Shown here: positions 44,306-57,738 of the stretch, in pieces
Layout: each line of letters begins with the position of its first letter
Numbering within the stretch: the stretch's first letter is position 1
Source of the DNA: Hirsutella rhossiliensis
Lineage: Eukaryota; Ascomycota; Sordariomycetes; Hypocreales; Ophiocordycipitaceae
Assembly: GCF_020360975.1 (NCBI RefSeq)
Contig: NW_025408671.1
Coordinates: 1,798,001-1,862,000, forward strand
Length of the DNA stretch: 64,000 nucleotides
Direction of reading: 5' to 3'
Made by a program: the position numbers and the translations under genes
Notes under the pieces: model-generated
What the model saw: only the letters and a program-made list of their open reading frames with translations
What the model was told of the DNA's origin: nothing
Database searches by the model: none

Positions 44306-47300
44306 TGGCCAGGCAGCCGGCGCGCGGAGTTGAAGGTCGGGTCCAACGGTCTTGGGTACGGAACGGGGGCTGCTGTACATGGCGCGATTGGGGGACAATG
44401 AGGAGAAAAGAGAGTGTGTAAGGCACTGGGGGAGACTGAGTGAAGTGCTGGCCCTTCACTTGGAGATGGTGTTGGGCGAGAGGCCTTGTTCGAGGTCTTT
44501 GTCGGTCTGAGCAGGTGACCAAGTCGCGTTGAGTGCGATGCATCCGAAGACGCGACAGGTCTAGACCACCACATCAAACATGATGAACGAAGCCCCGGTG
44601 CTCCTCCAACACACCCGACGTAATGTTGGATATGTACAGGGCCCAGCATGCCCTGGCCTATCTGCTGTGTGCTCCGCCGCCGTCACATGCCCGCGGTGAT
44701 CGAAACAGTGAAGAAAAAGGGGGCTGAGAGGTGTTCGCGCAAGAGTCATTCGAGCTATCCTGAACTTTGGGAAGCGTGCCACCGAAGATATGCCGTCCCG
44801 AGGGGGCCGCGGACAACGATGACAGCACGTTGACGGCGCCAACTCGTCGCCCCCTCCTCCTGTTTTGTCTCCCCTCGTCCTCCTCCCTCCCCTCAAAGGG
44901 GTCCAAAGGCCCATCTGTTTTCGTACGCGAGCCAAGGCAAGGGCTATACAGTACAGGCAGGTATACAGCAGGTATATATCCCGTAGCTGGTGTATATTTA
45001 GAAACAGGTCAGGGAGGGAGGGGGCTTTCCTCCCTCTCTCCCTCCTGGCTGCGGCGGCATAGTGGTGGCTAGCCGTTTCATCGGCCCTTGTTTTGGATCT
45101 TTCCTCTTCCTTGTTCTGTCGGCGTTCTCTCGTCTCGAGGGAGGGGCGCCTGTCTTTCTCGTTTTCTGGGTCTTTCAGCGACTGCGTGCAACGGTAGTTG
45201 TGGGTATGGGGCGAACCGTGGGCGCAGCGCGTCTTGCCCCCCCCCCCGTTGAAGATGATGGGCTGCCGTGCTGGCCGATGTAGAAGCACGTTCTCTCTCG
45301 CTCACTTGAGTCACGATCGTAGAGACGGTCTCGTGACTTGGGCACTTCTTCAGGTCGAGCACATCACCATCCTTTCATTCGTCCAGTCTTGCCCCGTCTT
45401 CCTCTCCTCCCCGGACTTACCCTAGCCTCGCTCCGTCAACGTTGACCAAGACGGCAGCACCAAGCGCCGATGGCATGCTTGTTGGCTTGTTTTTTCCCCT
45501 CCATCCGCTCTGCGTGTATGCTACGAGGCATGACAAGCAGCGTTCACCGACTCAGGTCGATCAAACACTGGGGGAGGTCAAGCGCAGGGCTTGGCATGGA
45601 TGGCAGCATTGGAATCAAGGCGGAAAGGAGGGAGACGCCGCCTAACGTACGCTACGGGATCCCGAGGAAAGCAGTCGACTTGAGGCTTCCACCTACGGCC
45701 TGTCCACGCTAGCATGCGAGCGGAGAGACGAAAGGGGGGCTTACGGGGACGAGCAAAACAGTCGTGGTCCGGCTACTTGATCCGTGGCCGGCAAAGGGCG
45801 CCGGCGTGTGGGATGAGATGGCGGCATACATGCACTCACCCACGTGCTTATACGGCGCCCCAGAGCCATGAGCGCGGACGCATAGACGTAAGTCAAAGGC
45901 AACAGGCTAGCCGCTGGAGCGGCACGTTTATGCCTCAGGGACTCGGGCGGCGGCAACAGGGATCGAGGCAAATCCCCAGCCATGCAACGATGAACATGAC
46001 GGCGGGTGGGTGGATGGACAGATGGATGGTCGGTCTGCCTGGAGGTTCTGGCGTTTCAGAAACCAGACGGGAGGACTTATGCGGCAGGTGCTGATTCTCG
46101 ATTCCTTCTAGTGCACGCTGCAACACTCAGGGGAAGGGGGACAAAGCACGCTTAATCGGATGGGGGCCACGCAAAAGGTGCACACAAGGGGACGTGGGGG
46201 AGAGTAGGAAGATGATATAGAGGGGGAGAAAGCCCGAAAGGCCGCGGCGATGCTTCCTGGCCCCCATCCATATCCATGCTTGTGCGTACACGGATGTGTT
46301 GACACCGGGAGGCTTGGAATTGGAACATGGAGGAACCCTTTGAGAACGAGTCAGTAGTCAACGACTTTCATGTGTTCCCTCTCTTCTAGCACTGTAACGC
46401 CTGTGCAAATGTACTCACAGTGACAGAAATCCAAGTATAAGGCCTCGAACCTTGGCAAAAACGGTTAAGGGGCAGATGCATAAGAGAGGAAGCCGGGTTT
46501 GGGGGGAAGTCCGTGGTTCGGAGACCCCATGCCTGCATCCGATGGACATGGACCGCTCCACGGTAATGATGAAACGCGAGCTTGCCCGCTCTCACTCCTG
46601 TTACTGGCGACCAGAATCGAGAGGGAGCAAGGCAGCGAACAAGCGAGGACCTCGTACCTTCAAGGCACTGCACAGTACGATCCGTCTCTCGCTCTCCCGC
46701 CAGGATACCCTTCTTGAGCACGTGAAGATGGTAGGCTCGCCCTCACAACGGCTGACTTGCCGACTCGACACCGGAAGCCTGAGGGAATCACGCCTCGTCC
46801 AGTCATGTGAGCCTAAATGCAGAAATCAGGTCACAAGAGCACCAAGAGGTTTGCCGTGTGTAATGGAGAGGGGGCACGAGAGACTGCACAAGCCGAGCTG
46901 AATCGGCACAGATGGGCCGTGGCCGGCACGGAAGTGCGGACATACCGGGCCCTTGCCATCTGCCACCACAGTCAGCAGCCCGGCCCGGCTGGGGCAGTCC
47001 GTGGGTGGCCAAAAGTCGCCCAAGTCCAAGGAGGCGAGGGCCAAGCCGCGGCGCTAGGAGGAATCGGACTTGCCATCCGACGATAAGTCCATCCATCCGG
47101 GGCGAACTCGACCTCGCGGGAGCTGATGCTCGAGGCCTTCCCATGTTGCGTGGCGACTTGGAGGCCGTCTAGGCGAGCCATGACAGACTCGAGAGACACA
47201 TGACCTGGCGGACGGGGGCAAGGTCTGCTTGGCCGGGCTTGAAGTCAAGGCGGCCGGGTTGCCTGTGTGATGCATACGTGCGCAAGTGTGTGGGCGCGCC

Positions 47301-50300
47301 GGGCCCAAAGGGCAGGGGAGCCGCGGGGATAAAGTTGGGCGGGCAGGGGTACCTTTGCTTTGCAGTGTGGAGGGTGGGTGCGATATATCTAGGCGGTAGT
47401 TACTGCTGTTGAATCTAATATGCAGAGTAACCCGGACAGGAAAGGGGCGGCATCCAGGGCTGCGTATGCCTTTGTTCTTGATGGTGGGATGGAGAAGCGA
47501 CGGGCGGCAGGCAACAGCTCTCGTCGTCGTCGCCCATCTTTTTGCCTCGTGTCTTGCTCGGGCTGCGCAGGGCTGGATGTGGGTGCGCGAGTGCGTGGCG
47601 AAAGATGGGGTTCGGAGAGTTGGTTCAACCATGCAAGGCACCCGCTCCAATCGATGAATGGAGCAGTGGGGACGGCCGTCGGGAAGGGGGGTCCACGGTC
47701 AGTGCGAGGATGCCGTCGGTGCTGCTGCTGTTGAATTGCCTGCCTGCCGCTGCTGCTGTCGATGCTGATTCTGCCGAGGATGATGACCGAGGGCTGTGGA
47801 ATCTTGTCGAGGTGGAGACGGACGGTGGAGGTCAAAGGTGGAGACGGAGGTGGATATGGAGGTGGAGGGAAGGCACGAATGTTTTGCAGCCCAAGGGCAT
47901 CGCCTGTTTCAGGTTTTCTGATGCCGAAAGGGGGAGGAGCGTGCGCGATCGGACACAGAGGTCAAGAAGGCGCAAGCAGCACACTGTGCATTGACCTGTG
48001 GCTAGCGTGGGTACAGGTGCCTTACTTCTCAGACTAGCAGAGACACAAGAATGTCTTGGTATAGCACGGCATCAAGTTGTATCTGCGATATGGGGACACT
48101 TCTCTGCATCGCCGCTCACCTCTCCATTACAGTACAAAGTATATTCCAGATCTACTGTACGGATCGATGCCTTAGCCTGATGCCATGCTGCAAGGAACGC
48201 GACGGCATAAGCGCCGGCCCAGCGGCTTGTCCGTCCAGCACTGTTGATTGGTAAGAGCACGGAGCCAATCGTGCACCACGCCTTCATCGGCATCAGCCCT
48301 TTGCTCTTACATACATACGTACAGTACATAATTACATGCAGACTACTTCCGTCTCCGAATCCCCGGGCTAAGAAGAAACCATGAAACTGGGTGGCCGGCG
48401 TCGGACCTGGCGCCCCGGCCCGCTCAAAAATAGACTGCTCCAGCGCAGCTGCCTTCGCTATATGTGTGTGCTTACATGTCATGTCGGGCCAGAGGGCGGC
48501 TCAGTCCCCGTTCCCGTCAAGGCCGAACCTTGTTCCTCCAGTACCGCTGCGTACACGAGCAACGTGGAACTGCTGGCCGGCGTTTCGAGTCGCGTTGACG
48601 CGCATGGGCTATCAGAAGAACTGCCCGCGCAGCTGTCTTCTTCCCCGGAGGGTTGATGGCTTCCATGATTCAAGACTTGTTTACGTACGGTGTGCCCCCG
48701 CATGGCAACTGCGTCCGGCGTCAGAGGTGCCCGTCTTTTCAGCGGGAAAGGGACGGAGGGCGTGCCAATCGGCAGGGGAGAATGGGTCCTCAGCCGCCGA
48801 GTAGGGGTCAGCATCTTCTCTCGCGGGATATTCAACCCGCCATTCAACCCCATTCAACCCGCAACCGCCGGACCACTCCCCTGTCGCCCAGGGATTGGCG
48901 CACACGAGCAGCGGGCTTGCTCCCCTTCTCCCTGTCGCAGCAATCCGGCATACTGGCCATCGCATGAATGCATTGGCTCGTCTGCCTCTGCCGTGTCACC
49001 ATCATCATATTCCATCACCCATCACCCACCACCCCACCTGTAGCATTCTGTCTGTCTAGGGTAGGTCTTCACCTCAGGCAAGCCGAGCTCGGCAGGCCTC
49101 GCTATCCCCCCTGAAACGGCCCAACATAGCAGCCCTATCGGCGACTCGAGCAAGGGTGCGCAAATGTTTGGCATGCGCGATGCCGCTGTGGCCCTTCGAT
49201 GCAGAGACCACAAACGGCGGATACACACAGCTTCTGTAGCTACGCGACAGCTCTTTCGTACAGACGAAAGGATTACATACGTGCCCCGTGCACTCAGATT
49301 GGCGAGTGTCACGCCATTTCCCGCTGCAGCCCTTTTGCCGACGTCGTCCATTCTGGAGTCTCACGCACAGTTCAGGAGGTCCAATCTATGCCGCATGCAA
49401 GCTCCTCCAGCGGCCCGCAAATGGAGCCATCCCTTCGGGGTCAACGACTGCCCGGTTGGCCTTGCTCTCGTGACGCGCCTCCAGTAAACAAAAGCTGGAG
49501 TCCTGCCTCCTGCAAGGCGACGACAAAGAAAGCATATATGTACGAATATGGAGACGGCAAGGGCTGAGCAGGATTTCTGCACATGCACATGATGGTGGCA
49601 TCTGCTTTCACTGCTGTAAACATCCCCTACCTATCCCATATCCATTAGCTTCGACTTCCCCGGTCAGAAGAAACAACGACTCGAATAGAAACCAAAAAAA
49701 AGCCAAGAAAAGAAAATACAAACAAAAAACACCAGCAAAAAGCCCGTCGCCCTCCTGTAGACAAAACGGACGTGCGGATGCCGACCCCTTTGAGGTCGAC
49801 AAGGACCATCGGCCTGATGTGGACGAACACATCACACACGGCATGTATTCCTCATCGCCACCGGGTCGCGGCCGCGGTCGACGACGGGGGACGGGCGGGA
49901 CGATCAAGCCTGTAGCGAGAGCGAGCGATGCTTGTTTCAGAAGCTGAGCCTATTCGTACGGTACAATCGTCCACACATCGACGACGACTCGGGCACCCAC
50001 ATCCCGCCGCGAGCCACCAGGCGGGTGCAAGGAGATGCCGTCGAGAGCACCGTCAGATCGTAAGCAACCCTCCACCCGATGGGGCCGGCGTATCTGTTGG
50101 GGAGAGCCTACTGCGTCAAGCCGGGACGGCGAGTCATTTTCCTCCATCCACTCGGCGGCCCCCCGCCTCGTTGACTCGAAAGGCGCTCACTCATCGGGCC
50201 TTGAGGGTGTGAGTGAGTGTGAGCGAGTCGGCGCCCGCCTGCTGCAGGTGTAAGATGACTTCTGTAATTACGGTGGAAATGAATCGGACAAGGCCGCCTC

Positions 50301-53300
50301 CTGTCAAGGCGCACGGGTACCTGAGCTGAGCGACCACCTTGCAGCAAATGTAACCTTCCATACTGGGCGAGCATCTCGTGCAGTCAACTCCCCGGGCCCC
50401 CTACCCGAGCCCAGGTTCAACTCGCTGGCGCCAAGGGCAACGGCGCCCTTGTCAGACGGGACCAGCGCTCAGATCGCCCCTCGGTCGGACCGCACACTGA
50501 GGACAGGACGCGTGGTGATCAAGACAGGCTCGACGGCAACGTGTCTGCCTGCGGGATTTGGGACCACGGACAAGGTGGGGGCAGAGACGAGGGCCGTCGG
50601 GCCATGAAACCGACCTCACGTCCGCCGTCATTCGTCGCTATATTTGCGGTCGACAAGGGCCCGATTTGGTCGACGACGAGCGCGCTGCGTGGATGGCTGA
50701 TGCAGCCAGTCGCGTGGACGTGGAAACGACGGGGCAGGCCAAGAAAAGGCCGAGGGGGCGTGTGACACCCGAGGCGACCAGTCAGAGAACGGGTGTCGTT
50801 AGCGCCCGACAAAACACCAGGGGCCCTGACTTGAGGCACTGCGCCAGGCCTGTTTCACCTTAAGAGGCCTATCCGCCGGCCAGCGCCAGCCATGGTGCCT
50901 GCATGCTCGCCTCTTTGCATGCAGCATCGTACATACATACTGTACATACTTCGGGCGCAAGAACGAGCTGGCGGCGTCTTGCTGTTTAGAAGCCAAAGCG
51001 GGCGCCGCCATGACGCGCCCCTTTCGCGTCCGGCTCAGTAACACAGCTGCCGCCACTCGCAGAGGCGAACAAGTAAGTACTGTAGACAGCCTGCCATGAC
51101 CTCCACCAGAGAGAGGCCCACGGCAGCTGACAGGCTCCGAATCGAGGCCAGAGTGGAAGCATTTCCGACTACGAATATAGAACAGCGTGGGATGCCCTGC
51201 CTGCCCGGGAGTAGGAACCAAATGTCGGTCGTCTTGGCGCCGGAACCAAGGCAACAGCTTTTACCAACTTTGGGCCGAAACGCAAGCGCCGTGTCCCGCG
51301 TCAAGTTTCTAAATATTGTAGCTCCCCGAAGAAACGAGGGTCGGGAAGACAGAAAATAAGGTGCATGTAGAAACTCTATGTGTGTACTAACGCACAGCCT
51401 CGCTCCTCTTTCGAGTTTGGCGTTTTGCACGGACGGGCAGGGCACTCGCATAGGGCACAGACTCGCCGAGCAAACCATCGAATTCCAGAATTGGCCAAGC
51501 TCTCAGCGTCTTCATTCTTGTTACTAAACGTGCAAGACTGTGCATGTGTATTTGCTTGAGTAGCACCTTGTTGCTCGATACTTGGTATAAACCACAGCAA
51601 GGCCGGACGGAATAGAACCGTCGTCCTAAGCCTTGGGCTATGACCGCGTGCTCGCTCATCGTTGACCACTTTTGCGTTACTCGGGATGGGGGGTCCAAGC
51701 TCGTGGCTTCTCGCCCGGGCGAGTATCTTGCAGAGGGAGCAAGAAAAGGGGTTTCCATGGGCTGTGCCACAATTAATCAGGTCTCATTCTGGTCGTTGCT
51801 GTCGGGACACGACAGCAACGAGGGACATTGGGCCCGGCGTCGAAATTGACATGGCGTTCTGACACGAGGGTCGAGTCTTCTTCTTTCCTTCTTTTCCTTC
51901 GGGAAAAGAGACAGGGTGGTATTGGATCGTCTGTCGGCGCGCGTGAGGCTGATCTAAATTGTTTCCCGTCAGCTAATTGTTGCAGAATTGCAATCTCGCC
52001 GCCCCGCCTCGTAACTGCGGCCCCACAGGCAGTCGTCGAAACGCCGTGGTCGCCCAGCACGGTCGCCAGCCTGGTACGTACTGGCTTTCGGGCTTGGGGA
52101 GATGGGCCCGCAGGGTAGCTATCCCAGTTTCCACCTGCCGCTGCCCTAGGCCAGCCGTGGGCGACTCATGTCGTCTGGGGTCTCCCTTGCACGACATGAG
52201 TGCGGCAGCGTGCGGCCCGCCTCGATGATGCTGTCTCGTGTGTTCGTATGTACGGTATTCGGGCATGCGAATGTGACTGCCCGCTGTCTATGATGCCGAC
52301 GTTGGCCGGTTTCCCCTGCTCGCCACGAACAGACAAGAGTCCAAAGGAGCATGATCTGGCCAGTCTGCCCGTTAGCCGCCCCAAGGGCAGGAGGCAGCAT
52401 GTACGCTTTCTCGTGCGCGCCAATGTTTCCTTTGGTCCAATGCTGTCGTCGTCTGCGTGCAAAGGAGGGGGGCGTGTGGATAGAACCCAGCTGGCCACCG
52501 AAGGGAGCCGAGCGCGCGATATGGCCTCCCGGCATGACCGACGGGTTGACAATGGCAACGGCATCTCGTCGTTTGTTCCTATTGCAGCTAGAGGAGCAGC
52601 AGAAGGCCGCGGGTCTCTGTGTGCCTGCAAAAGGCTGCGTGTGCACAGAATGGCTGATGGAAGTGAGTGCCGAAGCCGCGTGGTGATGGATGGTGCAAGG
52701 CAGAAAGCACAGTACTAGGCTGTACCCTGCCGCATATGCAGGTACCAAGCGTTAGGCGGGCGTGCCATTCGAGGTCGGACGGCCGTGGGCGAGGCACTCG
52801 GAGCTCTAGGCGCAGGTACAGAAAGCGGAGCAAAGGTGACGGCAAGGTACCTCACCCTGGCTGCATTACGCGAGTACATTGCTAGCATAAGGCTGTGCAG
52901 TGACATGTGGACATGTGTCGTGATAGGTAGCAAGGCCAGAAGGGAAATGCAAAACCCGTTTCCTGTGGCTTGACCGTTGTCGGCTACCCATCTGCAAAAC
53001 CGGCGCACGAGAGACACGCGTCGTCAACAAAGCTGGGAAGGTCAAAGTAGAGAGCGAGAGGCATGGATAGAAGGCATTGAGTCCCCCCCGCTGCCCACCC
53101 AGTGTCTGCTCTCCCCACCAGGCCCCAGAATTGCGCACACGGCCGAGGACAATGAGGCCGAGGGCGCCCCTTGGCGACGAAATCAAATACATCAAATAAA
53201 TAACTTAAAAAAACACCCTTGCCCTAAGTTGTACATAGATACACCGCAAGACAACAAGATTGTGTTAGTTATGGGCCACAGTACATTGACATACGTGCAC

Positions 53301-54758
53301 ACAATCTGCTCGCTGGAGGTAGCCCTCCTCTCCGCTATATCGTCCGCTCGCCGCCTGCATGAACTGGCCAAGCTCCGTGCTCGGCTCCACTCTTGTTGAT
53401 GAGCACCGAGCGCGCACCTCGAAGATGGAGAGACGGGACTGGGGCATCTGCCCGGCCTTTCTCCTGACCCGAGGTGTACTGTACCTGGGCGGGGCGAGGG
53501 CGCTCATGCTGCTTACCTGAGCAGATGCGTCGCACAGGGAGAGGCGTTGCGCTGGCCGGATGCTCAGGGTCTCCCGCCCCAATCGCCAGCGCTCTGCCAA
53601 TCGCCAGTCAGGGAATAGCCCAGCGCATTGTGGTGGTGGGCGAGGGGACGAGGCCACTGCTCCAGTCTTGCCCCCACACCACTTGTCGCGACCCAGTGGT
53701 ACGACCTGCCGACGCCGAGCAAGGTACACACCACAAGTACACACACCACAAGTACCTACCCGATCCGTCCTCCTCCCTTCCCTTCCCTTTTTCGCTCTTT
53801 CGCATGTACCGGGTGCATGTACCTGCGCAGGTACCTGCCTGCCCGTCCCCTCTCCCCTGCTTCCCTCTCTCCTCTACCGCCGCTATACCTCAGGCTGCTA
53901 TTCCCTCTCGCTCCCACGTTAGCATCCCATCCCGACCGAGCACAGGCGCCTCCCGCTTTCTCTCATTAAACCCCAGCAGGCCCCCAAACCCCCATCCCTC
54001 AATCCTGAATTTATTTCTCTCTGTTTCCTCCCATTGCTCCTGTCCCTCCCTCCTCCCCTCTTTCCCTCCCCAGAGCCTCACGTTGCTCTCCATTTGGTGT
54101 TTCCTTTCCTTCGCGAGACACGTCGTCCTTCGCAACCGCCCCCCCCCTTGTCGTCGCTCGCCCTTCGTCCTGCACGAAATCCAGCTGGCTGTTTTGACGA
54201 GCCGCCAACACCCTCGCGCTCGGTGACTTCGTGTTCGACTTTTTCTTCTTCGCTTGTACCTTTCTTCATCCATCCTTACTCGCTACCTTTTAATCCGCTT
54301 CGGTCCGGCCAAGCCTTGCGCTGCGCCAATTTCAACGCTCCTCGACCGATCCGTCGTCAACCAACGCCTCGACGGCCGAGAAAAAAATAACCGCCCCGAC
54401 TCCATCCCGGCGCTCGCTTGACGCAGTCGTGGGATCTTGCCTCGCCCCGTGCGACTGTTGGGCCTTTGTCTTCTATCCGGGCTGGTCTCGAATACACTCG
54501 TCACGTTCTACTCGCACTCGGGCAGCGCCCCCCCCCCCACGATTCCTTCAACGCTCTGGCTGACGCGCCGCACCCGCCTCTTGCCGCCCACCTGCCAAGA
54601 TCGTTCCGCTCTTCTTTCGGCAGAGGAGCCGATCAGGAGACAAGCCAACCAGACATTCGCAACCCTCCGCGCACGCTGAGCTTTCGCCGCCCCCCGTTCA
54701 CCCAACCCGCTCCCCGGGGCTACGCCTCTTGTGCCACCGTCGGCGGACGAAGCGCACC
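44306..54758. other. 10.4-kb stretch without a recognisable gene, ending in the STE12 leader
   Basis: I checked the open frames on both strands; none shows a recognisable domain or convincing splicing. The longest (minus, 44561-45289, 242 codons) is basic and low-complexity. GC content stays near that of the genome, so it is not an AT-rich transposon graveyard. TACATAC/GTACAG-type short repeats recur (about 48310, 48130, 50930). 53760-54180 is a long pyrimidine-rich tract on the plus strand and, with the following 580 nt, probably belongs to the STE12 promoter and leader. Non-coding transcripts cannot be judged by eye. Confidence 0.5.
53757..54180 (+). promoter_or_regulatory. Pyrimidine-rich tract upstream of STE12
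   Basis: About 400 nt is dominated by C and T (runs such as CCTTCCCTTCCC, TCTCCTCTACC, CCTCCCTCCTCCCC). It lies 580-1000 nt before the STE12 ATG. Such tracts mark core promoters and transcription starts in filamentous ascomycetes. Confidence 0.45.
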
Positions 54759-57131
54759 ATGTATCCACCACACGGAGCAATGGCGCCCCAGAAGCCCGAG
54801 ACCTTCATGTTGAGCACCGAAGCGCAGCAGGCGTTGCCGCACGATGCGCAGGTCGCGCTCCAGCAGGTCGACAATCGTGAGTAATGCCGCGGCGCGCCAC
54901 TGTTTGTGCAAACTGCGTGCTGACTTCGGGCCCAGTCAAATACTTCCTCATCTCTGCACCTGTCGATTGGCAACCAGATCAGTACATCCGCCGATTTCTC
55001 TTACCGACAGGCGAATACGTCTCTTGCGTCCTATGGTAGGTGATGGCCAGCCATGCTCCTGAGCGCGCGGGCCCGAGTGACTGACAATGGCGTTAGGAAC
55101 AACCTCTTCCACATTTCGGGCACCGACATTGTGCGATGTCTCTCCTTCAGATTTCAGGCCTTTGGCCGACCGGTCAAGAACTCCAAGAAGTTCGAGGAGG
55201 GCATCTTTTCCGATCTGCGAAATCTCAAGTCTGGCACGGACGCCTCGCTCGAGGAGCCCAAAAGCGCCTTCCTCGACTTCCTCTACAAGAACAACTGCAT
55301 TCGAACCCAGAAGAAGCAAAAAGTCTTCTACTGGTACAGCGTGCCTCACGACCGCCTCTTCCTGGACGCGCTGGAACGTGACCTGAAGCGAGAAAAGATG
55401 GGCCAGGAGGCCACCACCGTCGCCGTCAGCGAGCCCGCCATGTCGTTCCAGTACGACTCGTCTCAGTCGCTGTACGAGCAGCTGACCAAGACGCAACAAG
55501 CCAACTCGTCCTCCTTCAGCGCGCAGCAACCCTCCTTCTCCCAGGGCCCGACCACGTCCCCCGTCATGAGGAACATGGACCCGATGCCCCCCCCAAACAT
55601 GATGCCGCAGCCAATGGCCCCTTTGGGCGAGGGGATGGACGGCATGGTATCGTACGACTCGATGCCCATGACGTCCGCCGTGACCCAGCAGGTCCAGCCG
55701 GTCAAGAGGGATCCTGACTTCGCTCGCCCCCAGTACAACCAAAACGGCGTCCCGATGACCCACGGTCACCAGCGCCACGCCTCGATGCCCGCCTACGGCC
55801 TCGAGTACTCGCCCGCCCCGTCCTTTGTCTCGTCGCAGTATGAGGACTACAGCAACCGCGGCATCTCGTTTGAGCCCATCACCCCTCCCCAGCAAGCCCT
55901 GGGCATGGCCGGCGAGCCTGCCTACATTGCAAACGAGGAGACTGGCCTCTACTCGGCCATTCCGGACCATGTGCCGGGCATGAACGGCCTCAACGGAGTG
56001 GCGCAGCTCCCTCCATCTAACATGGCCGGATCCCAGTTCTCTCGGCCCTACGGTACCAACAACGTCTACTCTGTCATCGAGGGCTCGCCGACGTACAAGC
56101 AGAGAAGAAGGCGCTCGTCAATTCCTCCATCCATGTCAGCAATGCCCGGCCCCCCGGTTGCCAACGCGGCCGCCCACCGACCTTCGGACCTCAGGAGGTC
56201 TGTGTCAGCCTCAGTGGGCCCGGTCCCTGAAGGAGACGAGTCGGCGGATAACTCGCCGCCCGGCCTGTCGTACAGCGCCTCTGGTGCGTCTTTGGCCAGC
56301 CAGCCGCATAAGGATGTCGTGGACATGTCTCGACACGGCACTCCGCTCTCCACCGTGGACGGCAGCCCAGCGCTCAACCCCATGTCCCTTCAACATGACT
56401 ACTCGCAAATGCCTTCCGAGGACTACTCGGGCGACGGTTCCCTCAAGGGCCACCGTCGGACCGTGTCCAACCCCAACGGCGTGGCCCGTAGGGCTCGCTC
56501 GGCCACTGTCATGGAACTTGGCCCCTACCCTCACAAGTCTCACTCGTGTCCCATTCCAACTTGCGGCCGTCTGTTCAAGCGGTTAGAGCACCTGAAGCGG
56601 TAAGTGATTCGACACGCTCTGTCGTTTACATGCATCGGCAACGGTCTGACTGAGAAAACATAGACACGTCAGGACACACACTCAAGAAAAGCCTTACATC
56701 TGCCCACATTGCAGCAAGGCTTTCTCCAGATCGGACAATCTTGCCCAGTACGTCTTGCCACACCCCCTGGCATGCCATTCTTGCCCAAAACTTGACACGT
56801 CGGACATCAGTTCATGCTAACATGCTTATTCCGCAGGCACAAGCGTACCCACAGCCGCGAGGACGGTGGAGAGAGCTCGATGAACATGTCGGCCGAAGAG
56901 GAGGAGGAGCTATCCGGTGAGGACCAGCTTGGCTCTCTTGAGGAAGCATCTCCGAGTTCGGAAATGGCCTATATGCCCGGCTCCATGAACCCGGGAGCCG
57001 ACCCGGCCATGGGGTCGAATGGCCCGACACCGACAGGCAACATGGGCCAGAACCAAGGCTTCAACAGCTTGCAGACGCTGAGCATGCCCATGACAATCAG
57101 CCAGCCGGCCGCCATTAACGGCGTGATGTAA
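54759..57131 (+). CDS. ste12: Transcription factor STE12 (STE domain plus two C2H2 fingers)
   Basis: There are five exons: 54759-54876, 54936-55035, 55097-56599, 56664-56747 and 56837-57131. The product is 699 residues. The STE homeodomain-like DNA-binding region covers about 40-200 ([60 protein letters not shown]). A long Ser/Pro/Gln-rich middle follows. Filamentous-fungal STE12 differs from yeast in having two C-terminal C2H2 fingers. Here finger one is C557, C562, H575, H579 and finger two is C587, C590, H603, H607. The tail is acidic, then Met/Pro/Asn-rich. STE12 acts in the nucleus downstream of the Fus3/Kss1-type MAP kinase and controls mating, hyphal fusion and host penetration. Exon four (84 nt) is flanked by phase-two introns and can be skipped in frame. 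Confidence 0.96.
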
Positions 57132-57738
57132 CGACATTTACTTGAGGGGCGTTTGTGTCCCCTGCGTCCTGTATTTTCCCTTTGCTGCGACATTCAGGAA
57201 ATCTGGGGCTCGCACATCGAGCGGATTTCGAATTTGCGTTTCACGTTGACTTGGCACTTTTGCTCTCTTTTGTCTTGATCATCCTGATGTCACCATGGCG
57301 TTTTTTTTACTACCGGAGCGTCTGCACTACAGCAAACAAGAAAAGGGGAGCAACCCTGCGGACGGGAGCTCGAGCGGATGATTTGGGAGACGACGATATT
57401 GTCGTTCAGTCATCGAGCAAGACAAACGAGATCTGGCGTCGGGCAGGGACGGGACACGTTGCATCTGTACATTTACCTGCTTTGAGAGTTAAAGGGCGAT
57501 CAATGCCGGGCGAAGAATACCAGAGGATGGACTTTCCTCCAGGATTCGTGTGGCTGCAGCGTGACGACGAAACCGAGAATCATATCATAGAAGAGTTTAC
57601 TTTGTCCGCAGCTTGGACTCACTCGCAACTTCTGGCTCTTGGTTGTAACGTGTTGAGCATGCCGTACAGTTGGGATCGAGTCTGGCCATGTGCCCAGCTT
57701 GCCGAGCCATTGTAGCCTTTTGCATGCAATCGAAATGT
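57132..57738. other. Convergent 3' flank of STE12 and FAF1
   Basis: The 607 nt hold the two 3' untranslated regions. The plus strand has a T-run at about 57301-57308. No gene is seen. Confidence 0.5.

Noticed and set aside
44561..45289. Minus-strand frame of 242 codons in the gene-free block
   Set aside because: Basic, low-complexity and opposite pyrimidine-rich DNA, with no domain; most likely chance.
54948..55970. Minus-strand frame of 340 codons opposite STE12
   Set aside because: Val/Gly/Arg/His-rich antisense product of the STE12 exon; not a separate gene.
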